From: Spirochaetaceae bacterium
GTDB taxonomy: Bacteria; Spirochaetota; Spirochaetia; DSM-27196; PWMO01
Direction of reading: 5' to 3'
DNA length: 37,459 bases
Assembly (NCBI GenBank): GCA_007693325.1
Contig: REDW01000039.1
Coordinates: 1-37,459 of the forward strand
Positions within the stretch are counted from its first letter, which is position 1; every line of letters starts with the position of its first letter. Made by a program: the position numbers and the translations under genes. This document shows positions 1 through 8,065 of the stretch, one piece after another. Under the pieces are notes generated by a model. It did not search any database. It saw only the letters and a list, made by a program, of their open reading frames with translations, and was not told the DNA's origin.

Positions 1-2622
1 CAGCGGGGATGGTGCCGGCTCCGGTTGGTCTGTCGGTGCCGGCGGCAGGATTGGAAAGATGCGCTGGAATTGCGGCTGCTCGGCGTCAACGGGCAGTCCG
101 GAATCGGGATCGATCCGCTGCAGCGGTTCCCACTGATCCGCGGTGTAGATTCCGCTGAACTGCTCTCCGTCAACAGTCTCCAGGTTCTGCGCGCCACCCA
201 GCTCTATGTGAACGGGGCCCAACAGAATGCCACTGTCGCGCAGGTATTCGCGCTGCATGGCAAACGGGGAGTCGTGCTCAACCTCCAGCAGTTGCTCAAA
301 CACCGTGGTTGACAGCGGCAGCGGCAGCCGGCTGGGTATCGCCAGAGCAACGGTTTCTATATCGCTCCAGAACGGCTCGGCAGCGGCATTCTGCTCAGCA
401 TCGTTGCGTACTTCGTTTGCATCTCTGATGTCCAGCCACTGCTTGATACTGCTCAACGTCGGCATATGAACGGAGAACGCCCACGGTACGCGGAGCGGAG
501 AATCGTCAATCGTGATCTCCTCTACGGTTTGCGGGCTGTGCTCCTCGGGCGCGCGCCCCGTGAAAGGGTCTATCTCTATACTGATGATCTGCTCGGGGGG
601 GTCAAACGCCGGGTCACTGCGGTTGGCGATCTCCTCGTCTGCATCGATAACTCGCCGCATGTAATCGCCCCACACAACCGAAGCGTGGACACCGGTCAGC
701 TCCATTTCCGGGTCATCGGGGTCGGTTATCAGCTCACCGTCGGTTGTGCGTCGGTAGCGCATCGGCTGCGGTGAGTCCTCGCCGATCCACACCGCTGAAA
801 CCAGTCCCTGTGTGTAGCCGACAAACCAGGCGTCGTGGTTCTGATCGCTGGTCCCGGTCTTGCCGGCTACCGGGATGTCGAGCGCCGCGGCCGTGCCGGT
901 ACCGTCCTCTACCACCGAACGCAGCATGTCGGTCATGATGTAGGCTTCAGCCTCGCTCAGGCTCTGGTCGCGGTCCAGTGCTTCGGTATGCGGCGGGGTC
1001 AGGCCGTAGCGAATGTACTGGAAGTAGAGCTCTTCGGAGCTCGGATCCTCTGACGGCGGGGCGCGATACAGTATCTGACCGTCGCGGTCGGTGATTTTCT
1101 TGATAGCGTAGGGCCTGGGGGCCACCCCGCCGGCGGCAAAGGCCCCGTAAGCGGCGGCCATCTCCAGCGGGCTGACACCCTGGTCCAGACCACCGAGCGC
1201 CAGCGAGTAGTGATCCTCGCGGCCGTCACGTGCGGTCAGAGAGGTGAACCCGTAGCGATCGATGTGGCCGCGTGCTTGCTGGATTCCCACCGCGCGCAGC
1301 ACTTCCACTGCCGCGGTATTGATCGAACGCGCCAGTGCGCGGCGGTAGGTCACCAGGCCGCGGTAGCGGTCATCAAAGTTGCGCGGCCAGACAATATGTG
1401 TGTCGTTTTCCTGCTCAGCAATCCGCGGAATGTCGTTTACCACAGTGCCGGGATGATCGCCGCCGCTTATCGCGGCGGCGTAGATGAACGGCTTGAAAGC
1501 CGAGCCCGGGTGACGCCGCGCCTGAACCGCCCGGTTGTACTCATCGTCACCGCGGCCGCCCACCATCGAGCGGATGGCGCCGCTCTCAACCTCCATCGTC
1601 ACCAGCGCGTACTGCGGTTGCAGCTCAGCTATGGGGTTTTCCTCGGCTCCGTCCGGGAACCGGCGCGTGGGGATGATGCCGTCCGCAACCGCCTTTTCAA
1701 GCGCGGCTTCCGCTGCAGTCTGGGTTTCGATGTCCAGCGTTGTGTGTACTACCAACCCTTCGCCGTAGACCATCTCGTGTTCGAACATCTGCAGCAGCTC
1801 GCGGCGCACATGCTCCACAAAGTAGGGCGCGCCGGTGTGGCGGTCTGCAATCGGATCAGATACCACAAGCGGTTGCGCCGCCGCCTCGGATGCATCGGCT
1901 TCACTCAGGTAGTTATTCTGGCTCATGCGCTGCAGTACCAGGTTGCGTCGCCCTTTGGCTGCCTCCGGGTTGTTCAGCGGCGAATAGTAGTTGGGCGCGC
2001 GCGGCAGCGCCGCAAGCAGCGCCGCCTGCTCTACGCTGAGTTCATCGACATCCTTGTCAAAGTAGCGGTTGGCGGCGGCCTGCACTCCGTAGGCCCCCGA
2101 GCCGAGGTAGATGTGGTTGAGGTACATCTCCAGGATCTGGTCCTTGCTGTAGGTCTGCTCCAGGCTGAATGCGATGCGGACTTCCTGCAGCTTGCGGCGG
2201 ATGGTGCGGCTGCGGTCGAGGTAGAGGTTGCGCGCCAACTGCTGGGTAATGGTGCTGCCGCCCTCTACGATCCGGCCGTGGCGCAGGTTGGCGTAGAGCG
2301 CACGCAGAATTGCCCACGGGTCTACACCGGGGTGCGAGTAGAAATTGCGGTCTTCTACGGCGATAAAGGCGTTGCGCACTGTGGGCGGAATATCCTCAAG
2401 CGATACGTGGATGCGATCCTCTTCGTAGATTCCGGCGAGCACCTCGTTGCCGCGGGCGTAGACCACCGTTGTCTCAAGGGCCTGGTATTCGCGCTCAACC
2501 GGTGGTGCGGCCGACATGATGGCCAGCACGTGCACAAGCCCGACCACCAGTGCAAGAAGCGCTCCAGCCGAACCCAGCAGCACTATTTGAGTTTTTCTGT
2601 TGTGAGGCACAGGTACAGGCAT
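1..2622 (-). CDS. Class A penicillin-binding protein (PBP1A type), C-terminus cut by window edge
   Basis: Bifunctional peptidoglycan synthase: it polymerises lipid II and cross-links stem peptides at the outer face of the inner membrane. An uncleaved N-terminal membrane anchor (about residues 12-37) comes first. The GT51 glycosyltransferase domain follows, with EDRNFYSHPGVD (catalytic Glu90) and GGSTITQQLARNL near 121. The transpeptidase domain shows SAFK with nucleophile Ser374, SIN at 433-435 and KTGT at 588-591, so both active sites look intact. After about residue 700 the chain becomes acidic and proline-rich, and it is still open at the left edge after 874 codons, so it is longer than a minimal PBP1A. 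The ATG lies just before the membrane segment; no clear Shine-Dalgarno precedes it. It sits 53 bp downstream of ilvD on the same strand. The family is certain; the exact PBP1A/1C class is less so. Confidence 0.93.
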   Translation of the reverse strand, partial: MPVPVPHNRKTQIVLLGSAGALLALVVGLVHVLAIMSAAPPVEREYQALETTVVYARGNEVLAGIYEEDRIHVSLEDIPPTVRNAFIAVEDRNFYSHPGVDPWAILRALYANLRHGRIVEGGSTITQQLARNLYLDRSRTIRRKLQEVRIAFSLEQTYSKDQILEMYLNHIYLGSGAYGVQAAANRYFDKDVDELSVEQAALLAALPRAPNYYSPLNNPEAAKGRRNLVLQRMSQNNYLSEADASEAAAQPLVVSDPIADRHTGAPYFVEHVRRELLQMFEHEMVYGEGLVVHTTLDIETQTAAEAALEKAVADGIIPTRRFPDGAEENPIAELQPQYALVTMEVESGAIRSMVGGRGDDEYNRAVQARRHPGSAFKPFIYAAAISGGDHPGTVVNDIPRIAEQENDTHIVWPRNFDDRYRGLVTYRRALARSINTAAVEVLRAVGIQQARGHIDRYGFTSLTARDGREDHYSLALGGLDQGVSPLEMAAAYGAFAAGGVAPRPYAIKKITDRDGQILYRAPPSEDPSSEELYFQYIRYGLTPPHTEALDRDQSLSEAEAYIMTDMLRSVVEDGTGTAAALDIPVAGKTGTSDQNHDAWFVGYTQGLVSAVWIGEDSPQPMRYRRTTDGELITDPDDPEMELTGVHASVVWGDYMRRVIDADEEIANRSDPAFDPPEQIISIEIDPFTGRAPEEHSPQTVEEITIDDSPLRVPWAFSVHMPTLSSIKQWLDIRDANEVRNDAEQNAAAEPFWSDIETVALAIPSRLPLPLSTTVFEQLLEVEHDSPFAMQREYLRDSGILLGPVHIELGGAQNLETVDGEQFSGIYTADQWEPLQRIDPDSGLPVDAEQPQFQRIFPILPPAPTDQPEPAPSPL

Positions 2623-2675
2623 ACTATAGGATAAAAATACTGAGCCCTGCGGCGTAAGTCCAATTGGCGGGCGAA

Positions 2676-4508
2676 TCAGACCTCGCGAACCGCTCCCCTG
2701 TCAGCCGAGGTTGCGTGTGCCGCGTAGAGCGATAGAGCCCGGCTCACCGTACGCTGCCTGCTCGGGGTAAAAGCGGCGTCTCCGCGGGCCTCTTCGGCTG
2801 TACGTCGTTTGGCCAGCTCGGCATCCGACAGACGTACGTTGAGCGCTCGTGCGCGGATGTCGATATCGATGGTATCCCCGTCACGTACCAGCGCGATAGC
2901 ACCGCCGGCAGCGGCCTCCGGCGAAACGTGGCCAATCGATAATCCCGAGGTGCCGCCGCTGAACCGGCCGTCGGTGATCAGCGCACACGCCTTGCCCAGC
3001 TTCATGGACTTGAGGTAGCTGGTGGGGTAGAGCATCTCCTGCATTCCGGGGCCACCGCGGGGCCCCTCGTAGACGATTACCACCACATCCCCTGCGGCAA
3101 CTCGACCTTCGAGGATAGCGTCGCAGGCGGCGTCCTGCGAATGGAACACCCTGGCGGGGCCGGAGAAGGTAAGCGAGGACTCGTCCACACCGGCGGTCTT
3201 GACGATACTGCCACGTGCGGCGATGTTGCCGCTGAGTACCGCCAGGCCACCGTCGGCGCTGTAGGCGTGGTCAACGTCGCGGATGCAGCCGGCGCTACGG
3301 TCCCTGTCCAGCTCGTTGAAGACTGCGCTCTGTGACCCCATTACCAGGTTACGTCCCTGGCCGCCGGGAGCGGCGCTGAAGATAGCGTGCGCGGACTCAG
3401 CGTGGTTCTCAGCCGGTGCCGTGATGTCGTAGCGTGATAGAGCCTCCTTCAGTGACAGGCCGTCAACGCGTAACACCGACGTGTCCAGCAGACCGCCTCG
3501 GTCAAGCTCGGCCATGATGCCGAGGATCCCTCCGGCGCGGTTGACGTCCTCGACGTGATAACGGCTGCTGGGAGCCACCTTGCACAGGTTGGGCACGCGC
3601 CGTGACAGCGCATCGATGTCGGCCATGGCGAAATCAACCTCTGCTTCGTGGGCGATAGCCAGAATGTGCAGCACGGTGTTGGTTGAGCCGCCCATGGCGA
3701 TATCGAGCGCCATGGCGTTGTGGAAGGCGGCCCTGGATCCTATTGCGCGCGGCAGTACGCTGTTGTCGTCTCGCTGGTAGTAGGCCTCGGCCATAGCCAC
3801 GATTCGCTCAGCGGCGGTCTCGAACAGGCGTGTCCGCTCGCTGTGGGTTGCCACTACGGTGCCGTTACCGGGCAGCGCCAGGCCGAGCGCCTCGTTGAGG
3901 CAGTTCATGCTGTTGGCGGTGAACATTCCCGAGCAGGAGCCGCAGGTTGGGCACGCCGCCAGTTCAACGCGTTCCATCTCCTGGTCGGATACCGACTGGT
4001 CAGCGGCCATCACCATGGCGTCTATCAGATCGAGGCGCTGCTCACCGATGCGGCCGGCTTCCATCGGACCGCCGGAGACAAAGATGGTGGGGATGTTGAG
4101 CCGCATGGCGGCCATCAGCATGCCCGGCGTGATTTTGTCGCAGTTACTGATGCATACCAGCGCATCAGCGCCGTGCGCGTTGACCATGTACTCCACGCTG
4201 TCGGCAATCAGGTCTCGGGACGGAAGCGAATAGAGCATGCCGTCGTGACCCATCGCTATACCGTCGTCGATGGCAATAGTGTTGAACTCGGCCGCAAAGC
4301 AGCCGTGCGCCTCGATACGCTGCTTGACCAGTTGGCCAATCTCGTGCAGGTGGACGTGGCCCGGTACAAACTGGGTGAACGAGTTGGCTATGGCGATGAT
4401 CGGCCTGCCGAACTGCTGCTGCTGCATGCCGTTGGCCCGCCACAGACTGCGCGCACCGGCCATGCGGCGGCCCTCGGTGGTGGTGTTGCTACGAAGTGGT
4501 CGAGGCAT
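2676..4508 (-). CDS. ilvD: Dihydroxy-acid dehydratase
   Basis: Dehydrates 2,3-dihydroxy-3-methylbutanoate and the isoleucine equivalent to 2-oxo acids, the third common step of valine/isoleucine synthesis, in the cytoplasm. The 610-residue length matches the E. coli enzyme (about 616). Recognisable motifs are [13 protein letters not shown] near 42, [12 protein letters not shown] at 119-130 with the conserved Cys and Lys, [19 protein letters not shown] at 186, and [14 protein letters not shown] near the C-terminus. The protein follows the proteobacterial Fe-S type along its whole length. The ATG has an AGGAGAG Shine-Dalgarno. The upstream aldo/keto reductase gene overlaps its start by 20 bp, so the two are probably translationally coupled. 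A TATAAT hexamer inside that upstream gene could give ilvD its own transcript. No other ilv gene is in the window. Confidence 0.96.
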   Translation of the reverse strand: MPRPLRSNTTTEGRRMAGARSLWRANGMQQQQFGRPIIAIANSFTQFVPGHVHLHEIGQLVKQRIEAHGCFAAEFNTIAIDDGIAMGHDGMLYSLPSRDLIADSVEYMVNAHGADALVCISNCDKITPGMLMAAMRLNIPTIFVSGGPMEAGRIGEQRLDLIDAMVMAADQSVSDQEMERVELAACPTCGSCSGMFTANSMNCLNEALGLALPGNGTVVATHSERTRLFETAAERIVAMAEAYYQRDDNSVLPRAIGSRAAFHNAMALDIAMGGSTNTVLHILAIAHEAEVDFAMADIDALSRRVPNLCKVAPSSRYHVEDVNRAGGILGIMAELDRGGLLDTSVLRVDGLSLKEALSRYDITAPAENHAESAHAIFSAAPGGQGRNLVMGSQSAVFNELDRDRSAGCIRDVDHAYSADGGLAVLSGNIAARGSIVKTAGVDESSLTFSGPARVFHSQDAACDAILEGRVAAGDVVVIVYEGPRGGPGMQEMLYPTSYLKSMKLGKACALITDGRFSGGTSGLSIGHVSPEAAAGGAIALVRDGDTIDIDIRARALNVRLSDAELAKRRTAEEARGDAAFTPSRQRTVSRALSLYAAHATSADRGAVREV

Positions 4509-5622
4509 TTCTCTCTCCTGTTGCGGCTATCTTTGCCAACCGCTCTATTATACTCAGGTGCTGAGTGCAGGCGTCTTCGCAGCGGCCGCACTCTACGCAG
4601 CGCGCTGCCTCATCCATTGGCACGTCCCAGTGGTCCTTCAATCGGCTTATCATTTCCTTTTCGTCGCGCAGGATCAGCTGATTGTAGGCGTCCATCAGCT
4701 GCGGGATGCGGATCTCTTCAGGGCACTCGCCGAGGCAGTAACGGCAGCCGGTACAGATTCCCTCAAAGGAGGCTGCCGCCGACTGTTTAATCTGATCGAG
4801 CTCGGCGCTGCTCAGCGCTTCAAACTTCTCAACCGCATCCACCGCTTCATCGATATGCTTTCGGTTGCCAAACCCAACCAGAGTCACGGCGATGTCGCGG
4901 TGCGCAACCAGAAAGCGCAGCGCCGCCTGCACGATAGTCTGGCCGCGGGCGCCGTCATCGCTACGGTTGTCTTCACCCGACAGAAACGCAAAGAGGTCGG
5001 GATTCTGTGGAATGAGGCCGCCGCCCAGCGGATTCATCACCACGCAGCCGATGCTGCGGCGCCGGATTGCATCAAAGGCCGCCTCGCGGGTGCGAAAATT
5101 GTATGCCGAGTAACCGAACAGCACACCCTCAAAGACGCCTTCGTCCAGCAACTCGCGTATATCATCGCCGATCAGATGGCTGGAGACACAGATGTGTCCG
5201 ATCAATTTCTCATCGCGCAGTCTCTGAAAGGCATCGAGCAGGCCACGGGCCTTGCGCCGGCGCCAACTTTCGAGATCGGTGATACACCAGGCGTGATAGA
5301 AGTCGATAGTCTCCACGTCCAGGCGCTTGAGCTGCTGCTCGATCTCGTTGCGGATACCTTTCTCGCTAGCCTCAAAGGTCTTGCTGCTTACGTAGTACGG
5401 CAGGTCGCGCCGCCGTAGCTGGCGCAGTGCGGCGCCAAAGCGCTCCTCGCTCTTGACGCCAAAGTACTTGGGCGCTGTGTCAAAGTAGTTGATGCCGCGC
5501 TCGGCCGCGTGCACCAGCATCTCCACGCAGGCTTCCTCGTCATCAATTGCTTCGAAGCGCATTCCGCCAAAGCCGATTACCGAGACCTGCTTGCCGGTCC
5601 GGCCATAGCTGCGGTAGATCAT
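4489..5622 (-). CDS. Aldo/keto reductase with C-terminal 2x[4Fe-4S] ferredoxin domain
   Basis: NAD(P)H-dependent oxidoreductase of unknown substrate. The N-terminal TIM-barrel shows the AKR fold with [10 protein letters not shown] (Asp and catalytic Tyr), SSKTFE (Lys) and FYHAWC (His). The last about 100 residues form a ferredoxin-like domain with two cysteine clusters, [12 protein letters not shown] and [11 protein letters not shown], fitting two cubane clusters. This architecture is known in the predicted Fe-S aldo/keto reductase group (COG1453). The start was taken at the ATG beginning [12 protein letters not shown], where the AKR fold begins; an in-frame start 32 codons upstream would add unrelated sequence. 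The 3' end overlaps ilvD by 20 bp. Its link to branched-chain synthesis is not known; redox support of the Fe-S enzyme IlvD is a speculation from context only. Confidence 0.88.
   Translation of the reverse strand: MIYRSYGRTGKQVSVIGFGGMRFEAIDDEEACVEMLVHAAERGINYFDTAPKYFGVKSEERFGAALRQLRRRDLPYYVSSKTFEASEKGIRNEIEQQLKRLDVETIDFYHAWCITDLESWRRRKARGLLDAFQRLRDEKLIGHICVSSHLIGDDIRELLDEGVFEGVLFGYSAYNFRTREAAFDAIRRRSIGCVVMNPLGGGLIPQNPDLFAFLSGEDNRSDDGARGQTIVQAALRFLVAHRDIAVTLVGFGNRKHIDEAVDAVEKFEALSSAELDQIKQSAAASFEGICTGCRYCLGECPEEIRIPQLMDAYNQLILRDEKEMISRLKDHWDVPMDEAARCVECGRCEDACTQHLSIIERLAKIAATGERNASTTS
4547..4552 (-). promoter_or_regulatory. Possible internal -10 box for ilvD
   Basis: A perfect TATAAT on the minus strand lies 38 bp before the ilvD start codon, inside the 3' end of the aldo/keto reductase gene. 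No convincing -35 box is found at 16-18 bp, so this is only a candidate secondary promoter. Confidence 0.25.
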
Positions 5623-5707
5623 CGGCTGACACTCGTGAGTTTTGCTGCCATTATGGCAGCACGTTAGCGCATGAACAGCAGTTCTGCAATACCGAGGTAA
5701 ACAGCCC

Positions 5708-6892
5708 GTGACTCCCACTGATCAGGATCTGGACATTCAACCCTTTGACGCACGCCCGATTCTGCTGCTGGTAAGCGTGCTGTTTCTCACGTTTGTGCCG
5801 CGGATGCTGCTGGCACCGCTGCTGTTGCGGATCGAAGCCGGGTTTGGTCTGACGCGCGCGCAAGCCGGCGGGCTGTTCTTCTACATGTCCCTGCCGTACA
5901 GTGCAGCCATGCTGGGGTCGGGGTTTGTAGCCGCGCGGCTGCACCATCGAGGCACTATCGTGCTCTCGCTGATAATTGTGGGACTGAGCCTGATGCTGCT
6001 CTCGCTGGCCGCCGAGGCGTGGCTGTTGCGCGCGGGGCTTGCGCTGCTGGGTGCCGGGGCGGGGTTGTACGCGCCCTCGGGGATAGCAACCCTGACCGGG
6101 GTGGCGCACGCGCGCCACTGGGGTAAGGCGCTGGCAATGCACGAGCTGGGACCTATACTGGGATTCTTCTCGGCACCGCTGCTGGTGGAACTGGCGCTGC
6201 GCTTTGCAAGCTGGCGCGTGCTCTACGCGCTGCTGGGTGTTATCTGCCTGCTGGTTGCATTTCTCTACGCGCGCGTGGCCTCCGGCGGGCGCTTTGCCGG
6301 AGCTGCACCCCGATTGCGCCACATCACGGCTATCTTCTCGCAGGTCACCTTCTGGGTGGTGGCGCTGTTCTTTGTTCTGGCGGTTGGTCTTGAAGTTGGT
6401 GTCTACTCCATGCTGCCTACCTTCCTGGTGGCCGAACGCGGCATGAGCGAGACCGTGGCAAACAGCCTGGTGGCGGTCTCGAGGCTTACGGCTGTGCTGC
6501 TGGTGTTCAGCTCGGGATTTCTGGCGGACCGCTTTGGAGCGCGCCTGTTGATCGCGGTGGTCTGCGTTGCCGCCGGGCTGGCCACCGCGCTGATCGGTGT
6601 TGCCGGGGGTGCGCTACTGGTGGCGGCGGTTGTGCTGCAGCCGATGCTGGTTTCAGCCTTCTTCCCGGCGGGGTTTATCGCGCTGGCAGGCGTTTCGCCA
6701 CCACAGACGCGCAACCTGGTGGTCTCGATGGTGATTCCGCTGGCGTATCTGTTTGGCGGCGGCGTAGTGCCGGCGGGAATCGGATTTCTGTGGCAGCGCG
6801 GTCATTTTGGCGCCGGATTTGTGGCCATCGGGGCTATGATGATAACCGCGGTTGGGTTACTGCGTGTGCTGCCCGAGCGCAAGAGCCGCTGA
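5708..6892 (+). CDS. MFS-type membrane transporter
   Basis: A 394-residue inner-membrane protein with about 12 hydrophobic segments in two sets of six, typical of the major facilitator superfamily. A DRFGAR motif at the loop between segments 8 and 9 matches the family's repeated DRxGRR signature. The overall pattern resembles CynX/NimT-like or nitrate/nitrite-type permeases, but the substrate cannot be read from sequence. Initiation is at GTG with a GAGGT Shine-Dalgarno about 11 nt upstream. It is divergent from the Fe-S aldo/keto reductase with 85 bp between start codons, and convergent with the YeeE pair. A stem-loop overlaps its stop codon. Confidence 0.85.
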   Translation: MTPTDQDLDIQPFDARPILLLVSVLFLTFVPRMLLAPLLLRIEAGFGLTRAQAGGLFFYMSLPYSAAMLGSGFVAARLHHRGTIVLSLIIVGLSLMLLSLAAEAWLLRAGLALLGAGAGLYAPSGIATLTGVAHARHWGKALAMHELGPILGFFSAPLLVELALRFASWRVLYALLGVICLLVAFLYARVASGGRFAGAAPRLRHITAIFSQVTFWVVALFFVLAVGLEVGVYSMLPTFLVAERGMSETVANSLVAVSRLTAVLLVFSSGFLADRFGARLLIAVVCVAAGLATALIGVAGGALLVAAVVLQPMLVSAFFPAGFIALAGVSPPQTRNLVVSMVIPLAYLFGGGVVPAGIGFLWQRGHFGAGFVAIGAMMITAVGLLRVLPERKSR

Positions 6893-6903
6893 ACGCAGCG
6901 GCT
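6884..6903 (+). terminator. Stem-loop overlapping the MFS stop codon
   Basis: AGCCGCTG and CAGCGGCT form a perfect 8-bp stem around an AACG tetraloop, with the TGA stop inside the 5' arm and loop. It lies between convergent genes, so it may end transcription from both sides. There is no T-tract, so it is not a canonical intrinsic terminator. Confidence 0.4.
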
Positions 6904-6936
6904 GCAACTTGACAGCTCCACGGCCCTGCGCGCCAG

Positions 6937-7350
6937 TCAGTGCGGCAGGTGCGGTTTGAGATAGCCGTAGGCGATAGTGCCCGCCAGCGCGCCCGCGATT
7001 GCCAGCAGAATTGCCCAGTAGCCGGCGCCCAGCAGCGCGTAGAGCGGACCCGGACACGCTCCGGTGAGCGCCCAGCCGAAACCAAAGATAATCCCGCCGG
7101 TGAGATTACCCACCTTGTTGAACGGCTTGCCGGCCAGCTTGATCTCGCTGCCATCTCTGGAGCGTATCTTCAGCGCGCGAATCAGCGCTACCGATATGAC
7201 TCCGACAACAACGGCACTGCCGAGCACGCCGTACATGTAAAACGAGCGGAAGTGGAACATCTCCTGGATACGGAACCACGACACCACTTCACCCTTGATC
7301 AGCACAACGCCAAAATAGACTCCGATCAGAAAGAACTTCAACAGCTTCAT
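6937..7350 (-). CDS. YeeE/YedE-family membrane protein, small partner
   Basis: A 137-residue inner-membrane protein with about four hydrophobic helices. The motif GWALTGACPGPLYALLG is the conserved cysteine loop of the YeeE/YedE (sulfur transport, PF04143/DUF6691) family, in which related proteins move thiosulfate or other reduced sulfur species. It is half the size of full-length YeeE and pairs with the upstream gene, as in other two-gene YeeE systems. A GGGAGG Shine-Dalgarno precedes the ATG. It lies 15 bp behind its partner in an operon divergent from the persulfide-dioxygenase-like gene, which supports a role in sulfur traffic. The transported species is inferred. Confidence 0.85.
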   Translation of the reverse strand: MKLLKFFLIGVYFGVVLIKGEVVSWFRIQEMFHFRSFYMYGVLGSAVVVGVISVALIRALKIRSRDGSEIKLAGKPFNKVGNLTGGIIFGFGWALTGACPGPLYALLGAGYWAILLAIAGALAGTIAYGYLKPHLPH

Positions 7351-7365
7351 CGGTACCTCCCTGAG

Positions 7366-7929
7366 CTAGAGCGCCATTACAATTGGCACAAGCAGGTGCG
7401 ACACCAGCAGCCCGCCGATGAAGAACCCTATCACCGCAACCAGCGAACCAACACTCAGCAGCGAAAGCCCCATGACGGCGTGGCCGGAAGTGCAGCCTCC
7501 CGCGTAACGGGCGCCAAAACCCACCAGAAATCCGCCGAACAACAGCGCCACCAGAGACCGCGTGCTGAACAGATGCTGCAGCGAGAACAGCTCAGCCGGC
7601 TGCAGCGCGTCAATTGACGCAACACCCCACGACGCAAACAGCTCACGCGCGCTCTGCGACAGCGCCGGAGCGGCTGCGCCGTCGAGCAGGCTTACCGCAA
7701 TTGCGGCGCCCACGATAACCCCGCCTATCAGCGCCAGGTTCCACGCTTGCGCCTTCCAGTCGTACTTGAAGTAGGCGGCTTTGAGCGGCAATGCAGCGGC
7801 GCACAGATGCTGTAGCGATGAAGAGACGCCAAATTGCTTGTTGCCCACTATCAATAACAGCGGTACCATGAGTCCCAGTAGGGGACCGGTTACGTACCAT
7901 GGCCAGGATGACGAAAGAAAATCCAGCAT
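7366..7929 (-). CDS. YeeE/YedE-family membrane protein, large partner
   Basis: A 187-residue inner-membrane protein with about five hydrophobic helices and the family signature GARYAGGCTSGHAVMG, whose cysteine is the presumed sulfur-relay residue. The family (PF04143) takes up thiosulfate or handles sulfane sulfur. The ATG was preferred over the GTG two codons upstream because AGGAGG is 9 nt from the ATG but only 3 nt from the GTG. It is the first gene of a two-gene operon, and its promoter region is shared with the divergent metallo-beta-lactamase/rhodanese gene. Joint control by one regulator is likely but not shown. Confidence 0.87.
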   Translation of the reverse strand: MLDFLSSSWPWYVTGPLLGLMVPLLLIVGNKQFGVSSSLQHLCAAALPLKAAYFKYDWKAQAWNLALIGGVIVGAAIAVSLLDGAAAPALSQSARELFASWGVASIDALQPAELFSLQHLFSTRSLVALLFGGFLVGFGARYAGGCTSGHAVMGLSLLSVGSLVAVIGFFIGGLLVSHLLVPIVMAL

Positions 7930-7962
7930 TGTCACTATCCTCCTGCATTCAATGTAGCATTT

Positions 7963-7996
7963 GATGTAGCGTCGGGAACCTTTTTTTGGCTACATC
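7963..7996. promoter_or_regulatory. Inverted repeat (8-bp arms, 18-bp spacer) in sulfur-module intergenic region
   Basis: GATGTAGC and GCTACATC are perfect inverted arms, with a T7 run in the spacer. A further direct copy of TGTAGC lies at 7953-7958. It sits between the YeeE operon and the divergent sulfur gene. It could be a regulator site for the leftward promoter or an RNA hairpin; sequence alone does not decide. Confidence 0.4.
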
Positions 7997-7998
7997 GC

Positions 7999-8027
7999 TT
8001 GCCTTAGAATATAGCATATATTACTAT
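7999..8027 (+). promoter_or_regulatory. Sigma70-like promoter of the persulfide dioxygenase gene
   Basis: TTGCCT, 17 bp, TACTAT, ending about 39 bp before the start codon. Each hexamer matches four of six consensus positions. The -10 box lies inside an AT-rich inverted repeat, as expected for a repressed promoter. Confidence 0.5.
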
Positions 8028-8029
8028 AT
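8009..8029. promoter_or_regulatory. AT-rich inverted repeat overlapping the -10 box; candidate repressor operator
   Basis: ATATAG, 9 bp, CTATAT forms a perfect inverted repeat in otherwise GC-rich DNA. ArsR-family sulfide/persulfide repressors (BigR, SqrR, YgaV) control similar metallo-beta-lactamase/YeeE gene sets from AT-rich palindromes. By analogy this may be such an operator, although no ArsR-family gene is in the window. Confidence 0.5.
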
Positions 8030-8065
8030 ATGGAAAGTGTTATCTGATGAAGAAGGAGTGCAAAT

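Noticed and set aside
1210-2634. 474-codon plus-strand open frame
   Set aside because: It is antisense to the penicillin-binding protein, whose domains and active-site motifs are intact. Such long mirror frames are expected in GC-rich DNA.
3720-4790. 356-codon plus-strand open frame
   Set aside because: Antisense to ilvD and the end of the aldo/keto reductase; the translated sequence has no domain-like features.
4270-5418. 382-codon plus-strand open frame
   Set aside because: Antisense to the Fe-S aldo/keto reductase, which has clear motifs.
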